Assembly: GCF_001431665.1 (NCBI RefSeq)
Contig: NZ_LLXV01000046.1
Coordinates: 1-37,856, forward strand
From: Stenotrophomonas beteli
GTDB taxonomy: Bacteria > Pseudomonadota > Gammaproteobacteria > Xanthomonadales > Xanthomonadaceae
Reading direction: 5' to 3'
Length of the DNA stretch: 37,856 bases
Below are positions 7,121 to 15,048 of the stretch, one piece after another. A model generated the notes under the pieces. That model saw only the letters and a program-made list of their open reading frames with translations, was not told the origin of the DNA and searched no databases. Both the position numbers and the translations under genes were made by a program. Each line of letters starts with the position of its first letter. Within the stretch, counting starts at the first letter, position 1.

Positions 7121-8059
7121 TTACACCTGGCGGCAGTTGCGCAGGGTCATCGAACTGCCTTCCACCGAGCTGACCTCGCCTTCCAGCTTGGCCCAGTCGC
7201 GCTCGCGCAGCATGCTGAAATTGGCCGCCTGGTCCGGGGCGAACTCGCAGCGGATGGTGTAGTTGTTGTTGTTGAAGGTGTCGTTCTGGCGGATCCGCAG
7301 CAGGCCACGTTCCGGCGTCACCAGGTAATTGATCGAGCCCACTTCACCGGGGCGGGTGGCGTAGCTGCTCCGGTTGACCGTGTATACCTGGCCGTCGATG
7401 CGATACCGGCGTCCGATATACTTGGCGTACAGCGGCAGGAAGGTGGCCGAGCGATCGCCCAGGTCTTCCTTGTTGGTGGTGGTGCCCAGCATCAGGTCCT
7501 TGAAGCTGCCGGCGGCGTTGTAGGCGGCCATCGTGCTGCGCACTTCCTTGCCCATCTTCTTGGACAGGTCCGGTGCGGCCACGTCTTCCGGCGCCGGCAT
7601 CGGTTGCTTCGCGCGCGCTGCGGCGGCAAGCGCCTCGCCCTGGCTGCCGCCCTTCAGCTTGTCCAGCATCGCGCACATCGACTGCCGCGCCTCGTCCTGG
7701 CCGATCGTCTGGCCACGCGCCAGCTTGGTCGCCAGGGTCACCCGGCCGGTGTGGTCGGCCGTGCCGATCAGCACCAGCGGCGTGCGCAGTCCCTTGGTCT
7801 GGATCAGGTACTGGTTGCCGGTGTTGCCTTCCACCAGCTGGCCGCCGATCTCGAACTGGTCCTCCGCGCCGATCTGCCGCAGCTGGTCCAGCGCGCTCTG
7901 CACCTTCAGCCCCGGTACGGTCACATCGGCCATGTACATCGCGCCGTTGCGCGGATCCCCTACCGTCTTGAATGCCTTCTCGCAGGCGGCCGATGCCGCG
8001 GCCGCAGAGCCGCTCACCGTCGCCAGCAGCACCATCGTGGTGTAGACCATCCCTTTCAT
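7121..8059 (-). CDS. Secreted protein of unknown function
   Basis: A 312-aa protein I do not recognise. Its N-terminus (MKGMVYTTMVLLATVSGSAAAASA) is a Sec signal peptide with a likely cleavage after an Ala-rich AxA site, so it is periplasmic or exported. The mature part is mixed alpha/beta with four cysteines after the leader (in ACEKAF, SMCAML, IRCEFA and RNCRQV), which could form disulfides. The middle (ALAAAARAKQPMPAPEDVAAP) looks like a linker, so two domains are likely. The ATG at 8059 has AAAGGA upstream. It lies antisense within the otherwise co-directional rpsU-yqeY-dnaG group, which suggests local insertion or rearrangement. No motif supports a catalytic role. Confidence 0.75.
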   Translation of the reverse strand: MKGMVYTTMVLLATVSGSAAAASAACEKAFKTVGDPRNGAMYMADVTVPGLKVQSALDQLRQIGAEDQFEIGGQLVEGNTGNQYLIQTKGLRTPLVLIGTADHTGRVTLATKLARGQTIGQDEARQSMCAMLDKLKGGSQGEALAAAARAKQPMPAPEDVAAPDLSKKMGKEVRSTMAAYNAAGSFKDLMLGTTTNKEDLGDRSATFLPLYAKYIGRRYRIDGQVYTVNRSSYATRPGEVGSINYLVTPERGLLRIRQNDTFNNNNYTIRCEFAPDQAANFSMLRERDWAKLEGEVSSVEGSSMTLRNCRQV

Positions 8060-8272
8060 AACGCGTCCTTTTGCAGAGAAATTGGAATGTCGCGGCCCTG
8101 CGCAGCGGCAGCCGGCCGCGGAAACCGCGGCGGCAGCTCCCCTGCACAGCCGCGGTCGGGCAGAAGGATAGCGCGGGCGATGTGCCGCACGGCGTACTGA
8201 ATAGGCACTTCACCCAACCCAACGCCCTGATTTGCTAGAAAAAGCACCATCCACCTGCCCTCTCCTGCTTCG

Positions 8273-9184
8273 ATGCCGCATCCCCGCGCCTTTCTACCTG
8301 CCGTCCGGTCACGCCTGGGAAAGCTGCAGGACAGCTTCCCGATGGCCGTGGCCAAGCGCTTCGTCGAGATCGACGTGCTGACCCAGGCCGCCTCGGTCTC
8401 CTTCTACGCCCTGCTGTCGATGGCCCCGCTGCTGGTGCTGCTGCTGTGGCTGACCGCCTCGCTGTACCCGCCCGCGCAGCAGGCGCTGATCGGCCAGATC
8501 GGCTCGGTGGCCGGCAGCAGCGTGGCCAGCGTCGCCGACACCGTGCTGCACAACGCCAACAGCCAGCCCAGCGTCGGTTCGCTGGCCGGGCTGTGGAGCA
8601 CGCTGCTGCTGTTCGTCGGCGCCACCGCCGTGTTCGCCCAGCTGCAGAACGCGCTGAACCGCATCTTCCACACCAGCGGCCAGCGCCTGGAGGGCATCCA
8701 GGCGTGGCTGCGCAAGCGCGTGTTCTCCTTCGGCGTGGTGCTGGCGCTGGGCTTCCTGCTGATCCTGTCGATGACCGCCACCACCGCACTGCAGGTGGTG
8801 TTTGCACAGCTGCCCTCGGTGCTGCCGGCCATCGGCTACCTCACCTCGCTGCTGCTGTACACGCTGGCCTTCGCCTTCCTCTACCACTACCTGCCCGATC
8901 GCCGCGTGGCCTGGCGCCAGGCCTTCATCGGCGGTGCCATCACCTCGGCCCTGTTCGCGCTGGGCCGCTACGGCATCGGCGTCTACATCGCCACCGTGGC
9001 CCCCGGCAGTGCCTACGGCTCGATGGGCGCGCTGGTGATCTCGCTGGTCTGGATCTACTACGCCACGGCGGTGTTCTTCGTCGGCGCGCTGATGACCGCG
9101 GTGATCGACGAACGCCTGTATGCCCGGGCGCAACGGGCCCGGGCCCGCGCCGAAGATCCCGGCCCGGCCGCCGGCAGCGAGTAG
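8273..9184 (+). CDS. YihY/BrkB-family integral membrane protein
   Basis: A 303-aa inner-membrane protein of the YihY/BrkB family (formerly misassigned as RNase BN). About six hydrophobic segments can be seen, at roughly residues 40-62, 100-122, 147-170, 183-205, 218-240 and 250-275. Family hallmarks are QAASVSFYALLSMAPLLVL near the N-terminus, the NRIFHT turn, YHYLPDRRVAWRQAFIGG and YGSMGALVISLVWIYYA. The transport substrate or role of this family is not established. The start at 8273 has only a weak ribosome site; a later start would remove the conserved amphipathic N-terminus. It ends 59 bp before dnaG and may be co-transcribed with it. Confidence 0.9.
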   Translation: MPHPRAFLPAVRSRLGKLQDSFPMAVAKRFVEIDVLTQAASVSFYALLSMAPLLVLLLWLTASLYPPAQQALIGQIGSVAGSSVASVADTVLHNANSQPSVGSLAGLWSTLLLFVGATAVFAQLQNALNRIFHTSGQRLEGIQAWLRKRVFSFGVVLALGFLLILSMTATTALQVVFAQLPSVLPAIGYLTSLLLYTLAFAFLYHYLPDRRVAWRQAFIGGAITSALFALGRYGIGVYIATVAPGSAYGSMGALVISLVWIYYATAVFFVGALMTAVIDERLYARAQRARARAEDPGPAAGSE

Positions 9185-9243
9185 ACTAGGGAACCTGCCT
9201 TCCCTTCCGCGCGGCCCGATGGTCGCGCCCTGTCCTGTTGCCC

Positions 9244-10983
9244 ATGGCCCGTATTCCCGACGCTTTCATCGACGACCTGCTGGCCCGCACCGACATCGTC
9301 GAGGTGGTGGGCAGCCGCGTGCCGTTGAAGCGGCAGGGCAAGGAGTATGCGGCGCGCTGCCCGTTCCACGACGAGCGTTCGGCCTCGTTCACGGTCTCGC
9401 CCACCAAGCAGTTCTATCACTGCTTCGGTTGCGGCGCGCACGGCACCGCGATCAGCTTCCTGATGAATTACGACCGCCTCGAGTTCCTCGACGCGGTGGA
9501 TGAACTGGCCAAGCGCGCCGGCATGGACGTGCCGCGCAACGAGAACCCGCGCAGCCCGCAGCAGCAGGACGACAGCCGCGAGCTGTACTCGGCGCTGGAT
9601 GCGGCCACCAAGTTCTTCCAGAAGAACCTGGAAGGCAGCGAAAAAGCCCGCAGCTATCTGGACGGCCGTGGCGTGGACGCGGAAAACCGCGCGCGCTTCC
9701 AGATCGGCTACGCACCCGACGGCTACAGCGGCCTGCGCGATGCGCTGGGCAAGGACGAACGGCGCATGAAGCTGCTCGACCGCGCCGGCCTGTTCTCCAA
9801 GAACGATCGCGGCCACGTCTACGACAAGTTCCGCGACCGGGTGATGTTCCCGATCTTCGACCGCCGTGGCCGGGTGATCGCCTTTGGCGGCCGCGTGTTC
9901 GAGAAGGACGACGGCCCCAAGTACCTGAACTCGCCCGAGACCGCGCTGTTCCACAAGGGCCGCGAACTGTATGGCCTGTGGCAGGTGCGCCAGGCCAACC
10001 AGAAGATCGAGCGGCTGATCGTGGTCGAAGGCTACATGGACGTGGTCTCGCTGTTCCAGTTCGGGGTGACCCAGGCGGTGGCCACGCTGGGCACCGCGAC
10101 CACGCCGGACCACGCCGAGCTGCTGTTCCGCAACGCGCCGGATGTGTTCTTCTGCTTCGACGGCGACGCCGCCGGCCGCCGCGCCGGCTGGAAGGCGCTG
10201 GAATCGGTGCTGCCGCGCATGAAGGATGGCCGCCAGGCGTTCTTCCTGTTCCTGCCCGATGGCGAGGATCCAGACACCATCGTGCGCAAGGAAGGCGCCG
10301 AGGCGTTCAACGAGCGCCTGAAGCAGGCTACGCCGCTGTCGCAGTTCTTCTTCGATGAACTGACCCGCGAGATCAACCTGGGCACGCTGGACGGCAAGGC
10401 CCGCCTGGCCGAGCGCGCCAAGCCGATGCTGGCGCAGATTCCCGATGGCGCCTTCGGCGACCTGATGAAGCAGCAGCTGGCGCAGCTGACCGGGCTCGGC
10501 GGCAACGCGCAGGCTGCGCGCGCGCCGATGCCGCAGCGGTCGCCGACGCGTGCGATCCAGCCGGTGGCCAAGCGCAGCCTGGTGCGCGGTGCGATTGCCG
10601 TACTGCTGCAGCAGCCCTCGCTGGCGCTGACACTGGGCGGAAAGCACCACTTCCAGGGCCTGCGCCTGCCCGGCGTGGAGCTGCTGCTGGAGCTGCTGGG
10701 GCTGGTCGAACAGCGCCCGGACATCAGCACCGGCGCCCTGCTGGAGCATTTCGACGGCCGCGAGGAACAGGCCTCGCTGCATACATTGGCCGCACAGACG
10801 CTGCCCGGCACCGAAGCCAGCTGGACCCAGGAACTGCACGATGCCGTGGCGCAGCTGGAGAAAAAGCTGCTGGTGCAACGTCTGGAGGAATTGTTGGCAA
10901 AGCAGCGCCAGCAGGGCCTGGACGATACTGACAAGTACGAACTGCGCGAGCTGCTGAAGGCGCGCGCAGGACTGCGCCTGTAG
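9244..10983 (+). CDS. dnaG: DNA primase
   Basis: Synthesises RNA primers at the replication fork, recruited by DnaB helicase. The 579-aa protein has all three domains: an N-terminal zinc-binding module with Cys39, His42, Cys60 and Cys63; the RNA-polymerase/TOPRIM core with the catalytic Glu in LIVVEGYMDVVSL and the acidic FCFDGDAAGRRAG motif; and a C-terminal helicase-interaction domain after a linker near residue 430. The ATG at 9244 is preferred to the TTG two codons earlier because MARIPDAFI is the family start. In many bacteria dnaG sits in an rpsU-dnaG-rpoD operon; here rpoD does not follow within the window, and a secreted phosphatase gene begins 27 bp downstream. Confidence 0.97.
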   Translation: MARIPDAFIDDLLARTDIVEVVGSRVPLKRQGKEYAARCPFHDERSASFTVSPTKQFYHCFGCGAHGTAISFLMNYDRLEFLDAVDELAKRAGMDVPRNENPRSPQQQDDSRELYSALDAATKFFQKNLEGSEKARSYLDGRGVDAENRARFQIGYAPDGYSGLRDALGKDERRMKLLDRAGLFSKNDRGHVYDKFRDRVMFPIFDRRGRVIAFGGRVFEKDDGPKYLNSPETALFHKGRELYGLWQVRQANQKIERLIVVEGYMDVVSLFQFGVTQAVATLGTATTPDHAELLFRNAPDVFFCFDGDAAGRRAGWKALESVLPRMKDGRQAFFLFLPDGEDPDTIVRKEGAEAFNERLKQATPLSQFFFDELTREINLGTLDGKARLAERAKPMLAQIPDGAFGDLMKQQLAQLTGLGGNAQAARAPMPQRSPTRAIQPVAKRSLVRGAIAVLLQQPSLALTLGGKHHFQGLRLPGVELLLELLGLVEQRPDISTGALLEHFDGREEQASLHTLAAQTLPGTEASWTQELHDAVAQLEKKLLVQRLEELLAKQRQQGLDDTDKYELRELLKARAGLRL

Positions 10984-11010
10984 CGGCAGAACGTTTTCAC
11001 GGAGAAGACC

Positions 11011-11511
11011 ATGCTGCTGCGCCAGACCTGCCTGCTGTTGTTGTCGCTCTGCCTGCCGCTGGCCGCGCTGGCCGGAGATGCGGCGCTCAACGAAGTCCGC
11101 CCCGGCCTGTATGCCGGTGGCCAACCCAGCGCCGCACAGCTGCAGGCCTTGGCCGCACAGGGCGTACGCACGGTGATCGACCTGCGCCAGCCCGGCGAGG
11201 ACCGGGGCTTCGATGAAACCCGTGCCGCCGAATCACTCGGCCTGCGTTATGTGCGCATCCCGGTGGCCGGCGCCGACGGGCTCGATGCCGCCAACGTGCG
11301 CGCCGTGCACCAGGCCCTGCAGCAGAGCCAGGGGCCGGTGCTGCTGCACTGCGCGTCCGGCAACCGCGCCGGTGCCGTGCTCGGCCTGGTCAATGCACGC
11401 TACGAACACGCCAGCACGGAGCAGGCCCTGCAGCTCGGCCAGCGCGCCGGCCTGACGTCGCTGGAAACCGCCACCCGCCAGCGCCTGGCCACGCCGGTCA
11501 CTTCGCCCTGA
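11011..11511 (+). CDS. Secreted DUF442/BLH-type tyrosine phosphatase-like protein
   Basis: A 166-aa protein with a Sec signal peptide (hydrophobic core at residues 7-20, cleavage after ALAG/AxA). The mature domain has the dual-specificity phosphatase-like fold of the DUF442 (beta-lactamase hydrolase-like) family: VRPGLYAGGQPS, VRTVIDLRQPGE, and the phosphate loop HCASGNRAG with Cys114 and Arg119. This loop has four residues between Cys and Arg, as in the CRSGTR loop of the family, not the five of classical tyrosine phosphatases. It starts 27 bp after dnaG and 28 bp before the transporter gene, so the three may share a transcript. The substrate is unknown. Confidence 0.82.
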   Translation: MLLRQTCLLLLSLCLPLAALAGDAALNEVRPGLYAGGQPSAAQLQALAAQGVRTVIDLRQPGEDRGFDETRAAESLGLRYVRIPVAGADGLDAANVRAVHQALQQSQGPVLLHCASGNRAGAVLGLVNARYEHASTEQALQLGQRAGLTSLETATRQRLATPVTSP

Positions 11512-11539
11512 ACCCTCCGCACCAAGGACACTGCCCACC

Positions 11540-12511
11540 ATGACCCGCTGGTGGTCGCGCCTGCGACCGGACAATTTCACCCTGGCCCTGCTGTGCACGG
11601 TCGGCCTGGCCTCGCTGCTGCCGATGAAGGGCGCCGCCGCCATCGTCCTCGACGATGTCACCACCGTCGCCATCGCTGCGCTGTTCTTCCTGCATGGCGC
11701 GCGCCTGCCGCGCGAATCGATCATCGGCGGCATGCTGCACTGGCGGCTGCACCTGACCATCCTGGCCTGCACCTTCCTCCTGTTCCCGCTGCTGGGCCTG
11801 CTGTTCAAGCCGCTGTCGGGCTGGCTGCTGACGCCTGAGCTGTATCTGGGCGTGCTGTTCCTGTGCACGCTGCCCTCCACCGTGCAGTCGTCCATCGCCT
11901 TCACCTCGATGGCGCGTGGCAACGTACCGGCAGCGGTGTGCAGCGCTTCGCTGTCGAGCATCCTCGGTGTGTTCCTCACGCCCCTGCTGCTGACCGCGCT
12001 GGCCGGTACCTCCGGCGGCGTGCACGACCCGCTGCATGCCATCGGCGGCATCATGCTGCAGCTGCTGGTGCCGTTCGTGGCCGGCCATCTGCTGCGGCCG
12101 TGGATCGCCGGCTGGGTGGAGAAGCAGCGTGCGCTGCTGCGCTACACCGACCAGGGCACGATCCTGCTGGTGGTGTATTCGGCCTTCGGCGAGGCGGTCA
12201 CCGAGGGCCTGTGGAGCAAGACACCGCTGCTGTCGCTGCTGGCCGTGGCGGTGGTCGCCGCCGTGCTGCTCGGCATCGCCATGCCGCTGATCACGTTCAT
12301 CGCCCGCCGCCTGCGCTTCAACCGCGAAGATGAAATCGCCATCGTGTTCTGCGGCTCGAAGAAGAGCCTGGCCACCGGCGTGCCGATTGCCAAGGTCTTG
12401 TTCGCCGGTGGCAGCCTGGGCGCCATCGTGCTGCCGGTGATGATCTACCACCAGATCCAGCTGATCGTCTGCGGCGTGATCGCGCAGCGGTATGCCAGGC
12501 GCGCGCCCTGA
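11540..12511 (+). CDS. SBF-like (YfeH/SLC10A7-type) bile acid:sodium symporter family protein
   Basis: A 323-aa inner-membrane transporter with nine to ten predicted hydrophobic segments spread along its length. Family signs are VTTVAIAALFFLHGARL near the N-terminus, LPSTVQSSIAFTSMARGN in the first half, and the second crossover FCGSKKSLATGVPIA, which marks the SBF-like (PF13593) subgroup that includes E. coli YfeH and vertebrate SLC10A7. Despite the family name, bile acid transport should not be assumed. The ATG at 11540 follows AAGGA at 11 nt. The last codons and stop lie within a GC-rich hairpin, followed by REP elements. Confidence 0.88.
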   Translation: MTRWWSRLRPDNFTLALLCTVGLASLLPMKGAAAIVLDDVTTVAIAALFFLHGARLPRESIIGGMLHWRLHLTILACTFLLFPLLGLLFKPLSGWLLTPELYLGVLFLCTLPSTVQSSIAFTSMARGNVPAAVCSASLSSILGVFLTPLLLTALAGTSGGVHDPLHAIGGIMLQLLVPFVAGHLLRPWIAGWVEKQRALLRYTDQGTILLVVYSAFGEAVTEGLWSKTPLLSLLAVAVVAAVLLGIAMPLITFIARRLRFNREDEIAIVFCGSKKSLATGVPIAKVLFAGGSLGAIVLPVMIYHQIQLIVCGVIAQRYARRAP

Positions 12512-12521
12512 CCGGGCGCGC
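12501..12521 (+). terminator. GC-rich hairpin overlapping the transporter stop codon
   Basis: GCGCGCCC (12501-12508) pairs with GGGCGCGC (12514-12521), with the TGA stop in the loop. It continues GGGTTGTTG, a weak T-rich tail. Probably ends the dnaG-side transcript; the lack of a real T-run limits confidence. Confidence 0.4.
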
Positions 12522-12540
12522 GGGTTGTTGCGGGCAAACC

Positions 12541-12609
12541 ATCCACGCCTGACGTGGATCTACTGTAGAGCCGAGCCCATGCTCGGCTGATGTACCGCCA
12601 TGCGTGGAT
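12541..12609. repeat. SMAG-type REP cluster (two units plus a remnant)
   Basis: A minus-strand unit at 12541-12563 (GTAG then ATCCACG palindrome) meets a plus-strand unit at 12565-12588 (GTAG then AGCCGAGC palindrome) head to head, with the GTAG ends one base apart. A partial third unit (GTA plus CCATGCGTGGATG) follows at 12592-12609. The two intact units have different stem sequences, so this is a mixed-family dimer. Located between the transporter gene and the secreted unknowns. Confidence 0.85.
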
Positions 12610-12625
12610 GCTCCCCGTTCCGCCA

Positions 12626-13372
12626 CTAATCCACGATGGCCGCTGCGATGTCGTGCAGCAACCGCGCGTTACGCTCCACGTCGCTACCCTTTTCACCCGT
12701 GGCCACCAGACTGTAGGTCTTGCTGCGGCCCGTCCAGGCAAGCTCCACCCGGGTGTGGCCAACGCCATCAGCACGCTTCCTCAGCTGCGCAAGTACGCCG
12801 TTGACCGTGGTGTTCTGCGCCTCGGCGATGGCTTCAATGTGCGTGCCCGCAGCGAGGAAGTTGTTCTCGCTGAACTCCACGATGCCGACACCCCCCAGCC
12901 GGTAGAAGCGACTGAGGCCCGAGGACGTCCCTCCCTCCAGCACGCCACTGGGCTCCATGCCAATCAATTCTGCCGGCCCCAAGGGGCTGGCCAGCAGCGC
13001 GCTGGGAGGCTGCGGCAGGCGCTGGCGCAGTTCCGATGCCGAGCGGTGACGTCGAGGCAGGGCCGCAAGCATCTGGGCCTGCGTCGGGATACTGCCCTCC
13101 GCAACCCGCACCACCCCTTCGGATCGCGCGATGTCAGCACGAAGCTGACGCTTCACCTCTTCAGGTGCGTCCAGGTCCGCCAATCGCACGATGCGGTAGC
13201 TGCCCACGCCGGCGGACAACCTTCCCATAGTCGAATCCTTATCCTGCATTGCCATCTGCAGGGCACGCTGGTGCAGCCAACGTCCCACCGGATCGGGATC
13301 TGTACCCGACTGGGACGCGTGGGCGGACATCGATATCGCCAATGAGATTGCGATGCAAACGAGCTTTTTCAT
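12626..13372 (-). CDS. Secreted protein of unknown function
   Basis: A 248-aa protein, not recognised. The start at 13372 (MKKLVCIAISLAISMSAHAS) gives a textbook Sec signal peptide with cleavage after AHA; the open frame extends 25 codons further upstream, but that stretch overlaps the preceding gene. The mature part has no cysteine and no obvious catalytic motif; a basic, Arg-rich middle (PRRHRSASELRQRL) separates two predicted halves, and the C-terminal half (GIVEFSENNFLAAGTHIEAIAEA onward) looks like an alpha/beta domain. It starts 5 nt after the stop of the next secreted gene upstream, so the two form a translationally coupled pair. Codon use is less GC-extreme than in neighbouring genes, compatible with accessory DNA. 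Confidence 0.7.
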   Translation of the reverse strand: MKKLVCIAISLAISMSAHASQSGTDPDPVGRWLHQRALQMAMQDKDSTMGRLSAGVGSYRIVRLADLDAPEEVKRQLRADIARSEGVVRVAEGSIPTQAQMLAALPRRHRSASELRQRLPQPPSALLASPLGPAELIGMEPSGVLEGGTSSGLSRFYRLGGVGIVEFSENNFLAAGTHIEAIAEAQNTTVNGVLAQLRKRADGVGHTRVELAWTGRSKTYSLVATGEKGSDVERNARLLHDIAAAIVD

Positions 13373-13377
13373 GATGC

Positions 13378-13752
13378 TCACCACTCCGAAAGTTGGCAGT
13401 CGACCGCGCTCGTGGACTGAGTGAATACACGCCCGTCCAGCACCCATGTGTGATAGCCGTGGACGACCATCCGCTCCGGATCGGAGCCATCCCCCGCGTA
13501 GAAGCGCCAGGAGAAGTGTCCGTTGTTGGGTGCACCGAAGACGTGCTTTGGTTCGATGTTCCCCAGCGGGATGTGTCTGGTGACGGCCGACCCCTGGAAG
13601 TTACGAAACTGAGGCCGTTCGTAGGTAACGGATTCATTGATGAATCCGATACAGTTCGCCCGGCTCAATGCTTTCACTTCCGCTGAAGCATTGCCGGCAA
13701 GGCAGGCAACCGCGGCACCTAGAACGATGGGCAGAGAAAAGTGGCTTCTCAT
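13378..13752 (-). CDS. Small secreted protein of unknown function
   Basis: A 124-aa protein. The ATG at 13752 (MRSHFSLPIVLGAAVACLAGNASA) is preceded by GGAG at 6 nt and gives a clear signal peptide; an upstream ATG nine codons earlier has no better ribosome site. The mature domain of about 100 residues is rich in aromatic and His residues (NNGHFSWRFYAGDG, MVVHGYHTWVLDGRVF) with two cysteines (NCIGF and VDCQL) that could form one disulfide. No family is recognised. It is the first gene of a two-gene unit with the larger secreted protein, flanked on both sides by REP elements. Confidence 0.68.
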   Translation of the reverse strand: MRSHFSLPIVLGAAVACLAGNASAEVKALSRANCIGFINESVTYERPQFRNFQGSAVTRHIPLGNIEPKHVFGAPNNGHFSWRFYAGDGSDPERMVVHGYHTWVLDGRVFTQSTSAVDCQLSEW

Positions 13753-13962
13753 TGATTGCTCCACAGAATTGCGAGTCATCTCGCACGTCCTGTGTATCCA
13801 CTCCGGATCGTCCCGCCTGGCAGATCCATCCGCATCTGTGATCCATGGCTCGCGGGGAGTCAGCGACGCGGCAAATCCCTACACCTTGCCCGGTAGATTA
13901 TTTGGCGCGGCGCAATCCTGGGGGAGGGGAAGCCGACACCGGATGCACGGGATCGGGAGACC

Positions 13963-14038
13963 CATCCACGCATGGCGTGGATCTACTGCTGGTCGACGTC
14001 ACCCATGGTTTGGGGTAGATCCACGCCATGCGTGGATG
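13963..14038. repeat. Pair of SMAG-type REP units, head to head
   Basis: A minus-strand unit (13963-13986) and a plus-strand unit (14015-14038) share the same 24-nt sequence: GTAG followed by a palindrome ATCCACGCCATGCGTGGAT. Their GTAG ends face each other across 28 bp. They lie between the small secreted gene and the ChaN-like gene; the bases from 13753 to 13962 hold nothing else recognisable. Confidence 0.88.
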
Positions 14039-14050
14039 GATTGCCTGACA

Positions 14051-14857
14051 CTACGGGTCAATCAACGCGCCGACGCTCAGCTGCGGCATCCACACCCACA
14101 GGTCGTATTGCCGGCCCGCATGAGTATCCACCCGCGGCCCTCGCGCCGCCTGTTCCGGCAATGGCCTGGCCGAGCATCGGTCAAGGCACGCCCAAGTCTC
14201 ACCTCGCTGTGCTCCCAGCCGCACACTGTAGATGTCCAGATCACGCAGCGCCGAGGCCATCGGCCGGGTCTGCATTTCCGGCGGCGCACCGCCCGGCCGC
14301 TGCAGCATGGCGTGGACATTGCCGGTCAGCACGACCATGCGTGCGCCATCGGGCAGGCGCCGGTACAGGCGCCGTAGTTCGGCGGCCATGCGGTCATCGC
14401 GGGCCTGGCTGCCGCCGTCACTGTGGTTGACGTCGTAGCCGGCCACCTCGATCGCGCGGCCCTGCGCCTTCAGCACACGCAGGCCTTCGATCATCGCCAG
14501 CATGTCGCGGCTGCGGCGACCATCATGCTGGTCGTCGCGCACAGTCCAGAACGCGCGGCCGTGCAGGTGCTGGCGCGCCGTGGCCCCGCCATCGGATTCC
14601 AGATAGGCGCGCAGCACAGGGTTCTCGGCACGTGGCAGTTCCAGCGCCAGCAGGACCGGGCCGTTGCGGCTGTAGTCGTCCACCAGCTGGCGTACCAGCA
14701 ACGGCGTCTCGCGGGTACCGTGGAACTCACCCAGCACCAGCATGCGGTGGTCACCGGCATGCTGGCGGATCTGCGCAGCGGTGTCGTCGGCATGCGCATT
14801 GAGGATCACGCCCAGCGCCAGCAGCAGCGCGGCGGTCCAGCGGAAGATCGAATGCAT
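14051..14857 (-). CDS. ChaN/Tiki-superfamily secreted protein
   Basis: A 268-aa protein with a signal peptide (MHSIFRWTAALLLALGVILNAHA). The two signature motifs of the ChaN-like (PF04187, Tiki superfamily) fold are present: LVLGEFHGT with Glu44/His46 near the start, and VVLTGNVHAM with His182 in the C-terminal half; RAIEVAGYDVNHSD lies between. Characterised relatives bind heme (ChaN) or act as metalloproteases (Tiki). There is no lipobox cysteine, so it is probably soluble in the periplasm, not a lipoprotein. The ATG at 14857 has a strong AAGGAG site. Role in iron or heme handling is plausible but not shown; it lies close to the heme A genes without sharing their operon. Confidence 0.72.
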   Translation of the reverse strand: MHSIFRWTAALLLALGVILNAHADDTAAQIRQHAGDHRMLVLGEFHGTRETPLLVRQLVDDYSRNGPVLLALELPRAENPVLRAYLESDGGATARQHLHGRAFWTVRDDQHDGRRSRDMLAMIEGLRVLKAQGRAIEVAGYDVNHSDGGSQARDDRMAAELRRLYRRLPDGARMVVLTGNVHAMLQRPGGAPPEMQTRPMASALRDLDIYSVRLGAQRGETWACLDRCSARPLPEQAARGPRVDTHAGRQYDLWVWMPQLSVGALIDP

Positions 14858-14921
14858 CCCTGCTCCTTCCTTTCCTTGGGGTCAGGAACAGCAATGGCGA
14901 CGCCGCCGGAAGAGATCAAGT

Positions 14922-14988
14922 GTAGAGCCGAGCCCCCCCTCGGCTGCTTCTCCGATCAACCCTCAGCCGAGCATGGGCTCGGCTCTAC
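14922..14988. repeat. Inverted pair of SMAG-type REP units
   Basis: A plus-strand unit at 14922-14945 and a minus-strand unit at 14965-14988, both GTAG plus AGCCGAGC-type stems, face tail to tail with a 19-bp spacer. The pair could fold into one long cruciform. The plus unit has a C-run (GAGCCCCCCCTC) where others have CCATG, so its loop has diverged. Confidence 0.88.
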
Positions 14989-15013
14989 ATTGGAGTGGCG
15001 CCGTGGATCAGGC

Positions 15014-15044
15014 GGGGGCAGAGCCCCTTCGGGGATCCGACCCC
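15014..15044 (-). terminator. GC-rich nested hairpin after ctaB
   Basis: Four nt past the ctaB stop, blocks of GGGG and CCCC alternate, with an inner stem CCCC-TTC-GGGG (15024-15034) and an outer GGGG/CCCC pair. There is no T-run. Its position suggests it ends the SURF1-ctaA-ctaB transcript, though it could equally be a dispersed repeat. Confidence 0.35.
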
Positions 15045-15048
15045 GGGA

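Noticed and set aside
8100..8135. CCGCGG-AAA-CCGCGG hairpin as a terminator or operator
   Set aside because: Short, GC-only, with a 3-nt loop and no T-run, in a divergent gap where no transcript is expected to end; not distinguishable from background in high-GC DNA.
14051..14054. ChaN-like stop TAG also preceded by G, as a fourth REP-derived stop
   Set aside because: GTAG here is followed by TGTCAGGC, which forms no palindrome; the nearest true REP unit begins 12 bp away. Treated as chance. The dnaG and yihY stops (CTGTAG, GAGTAG) were rejected for the same reason.
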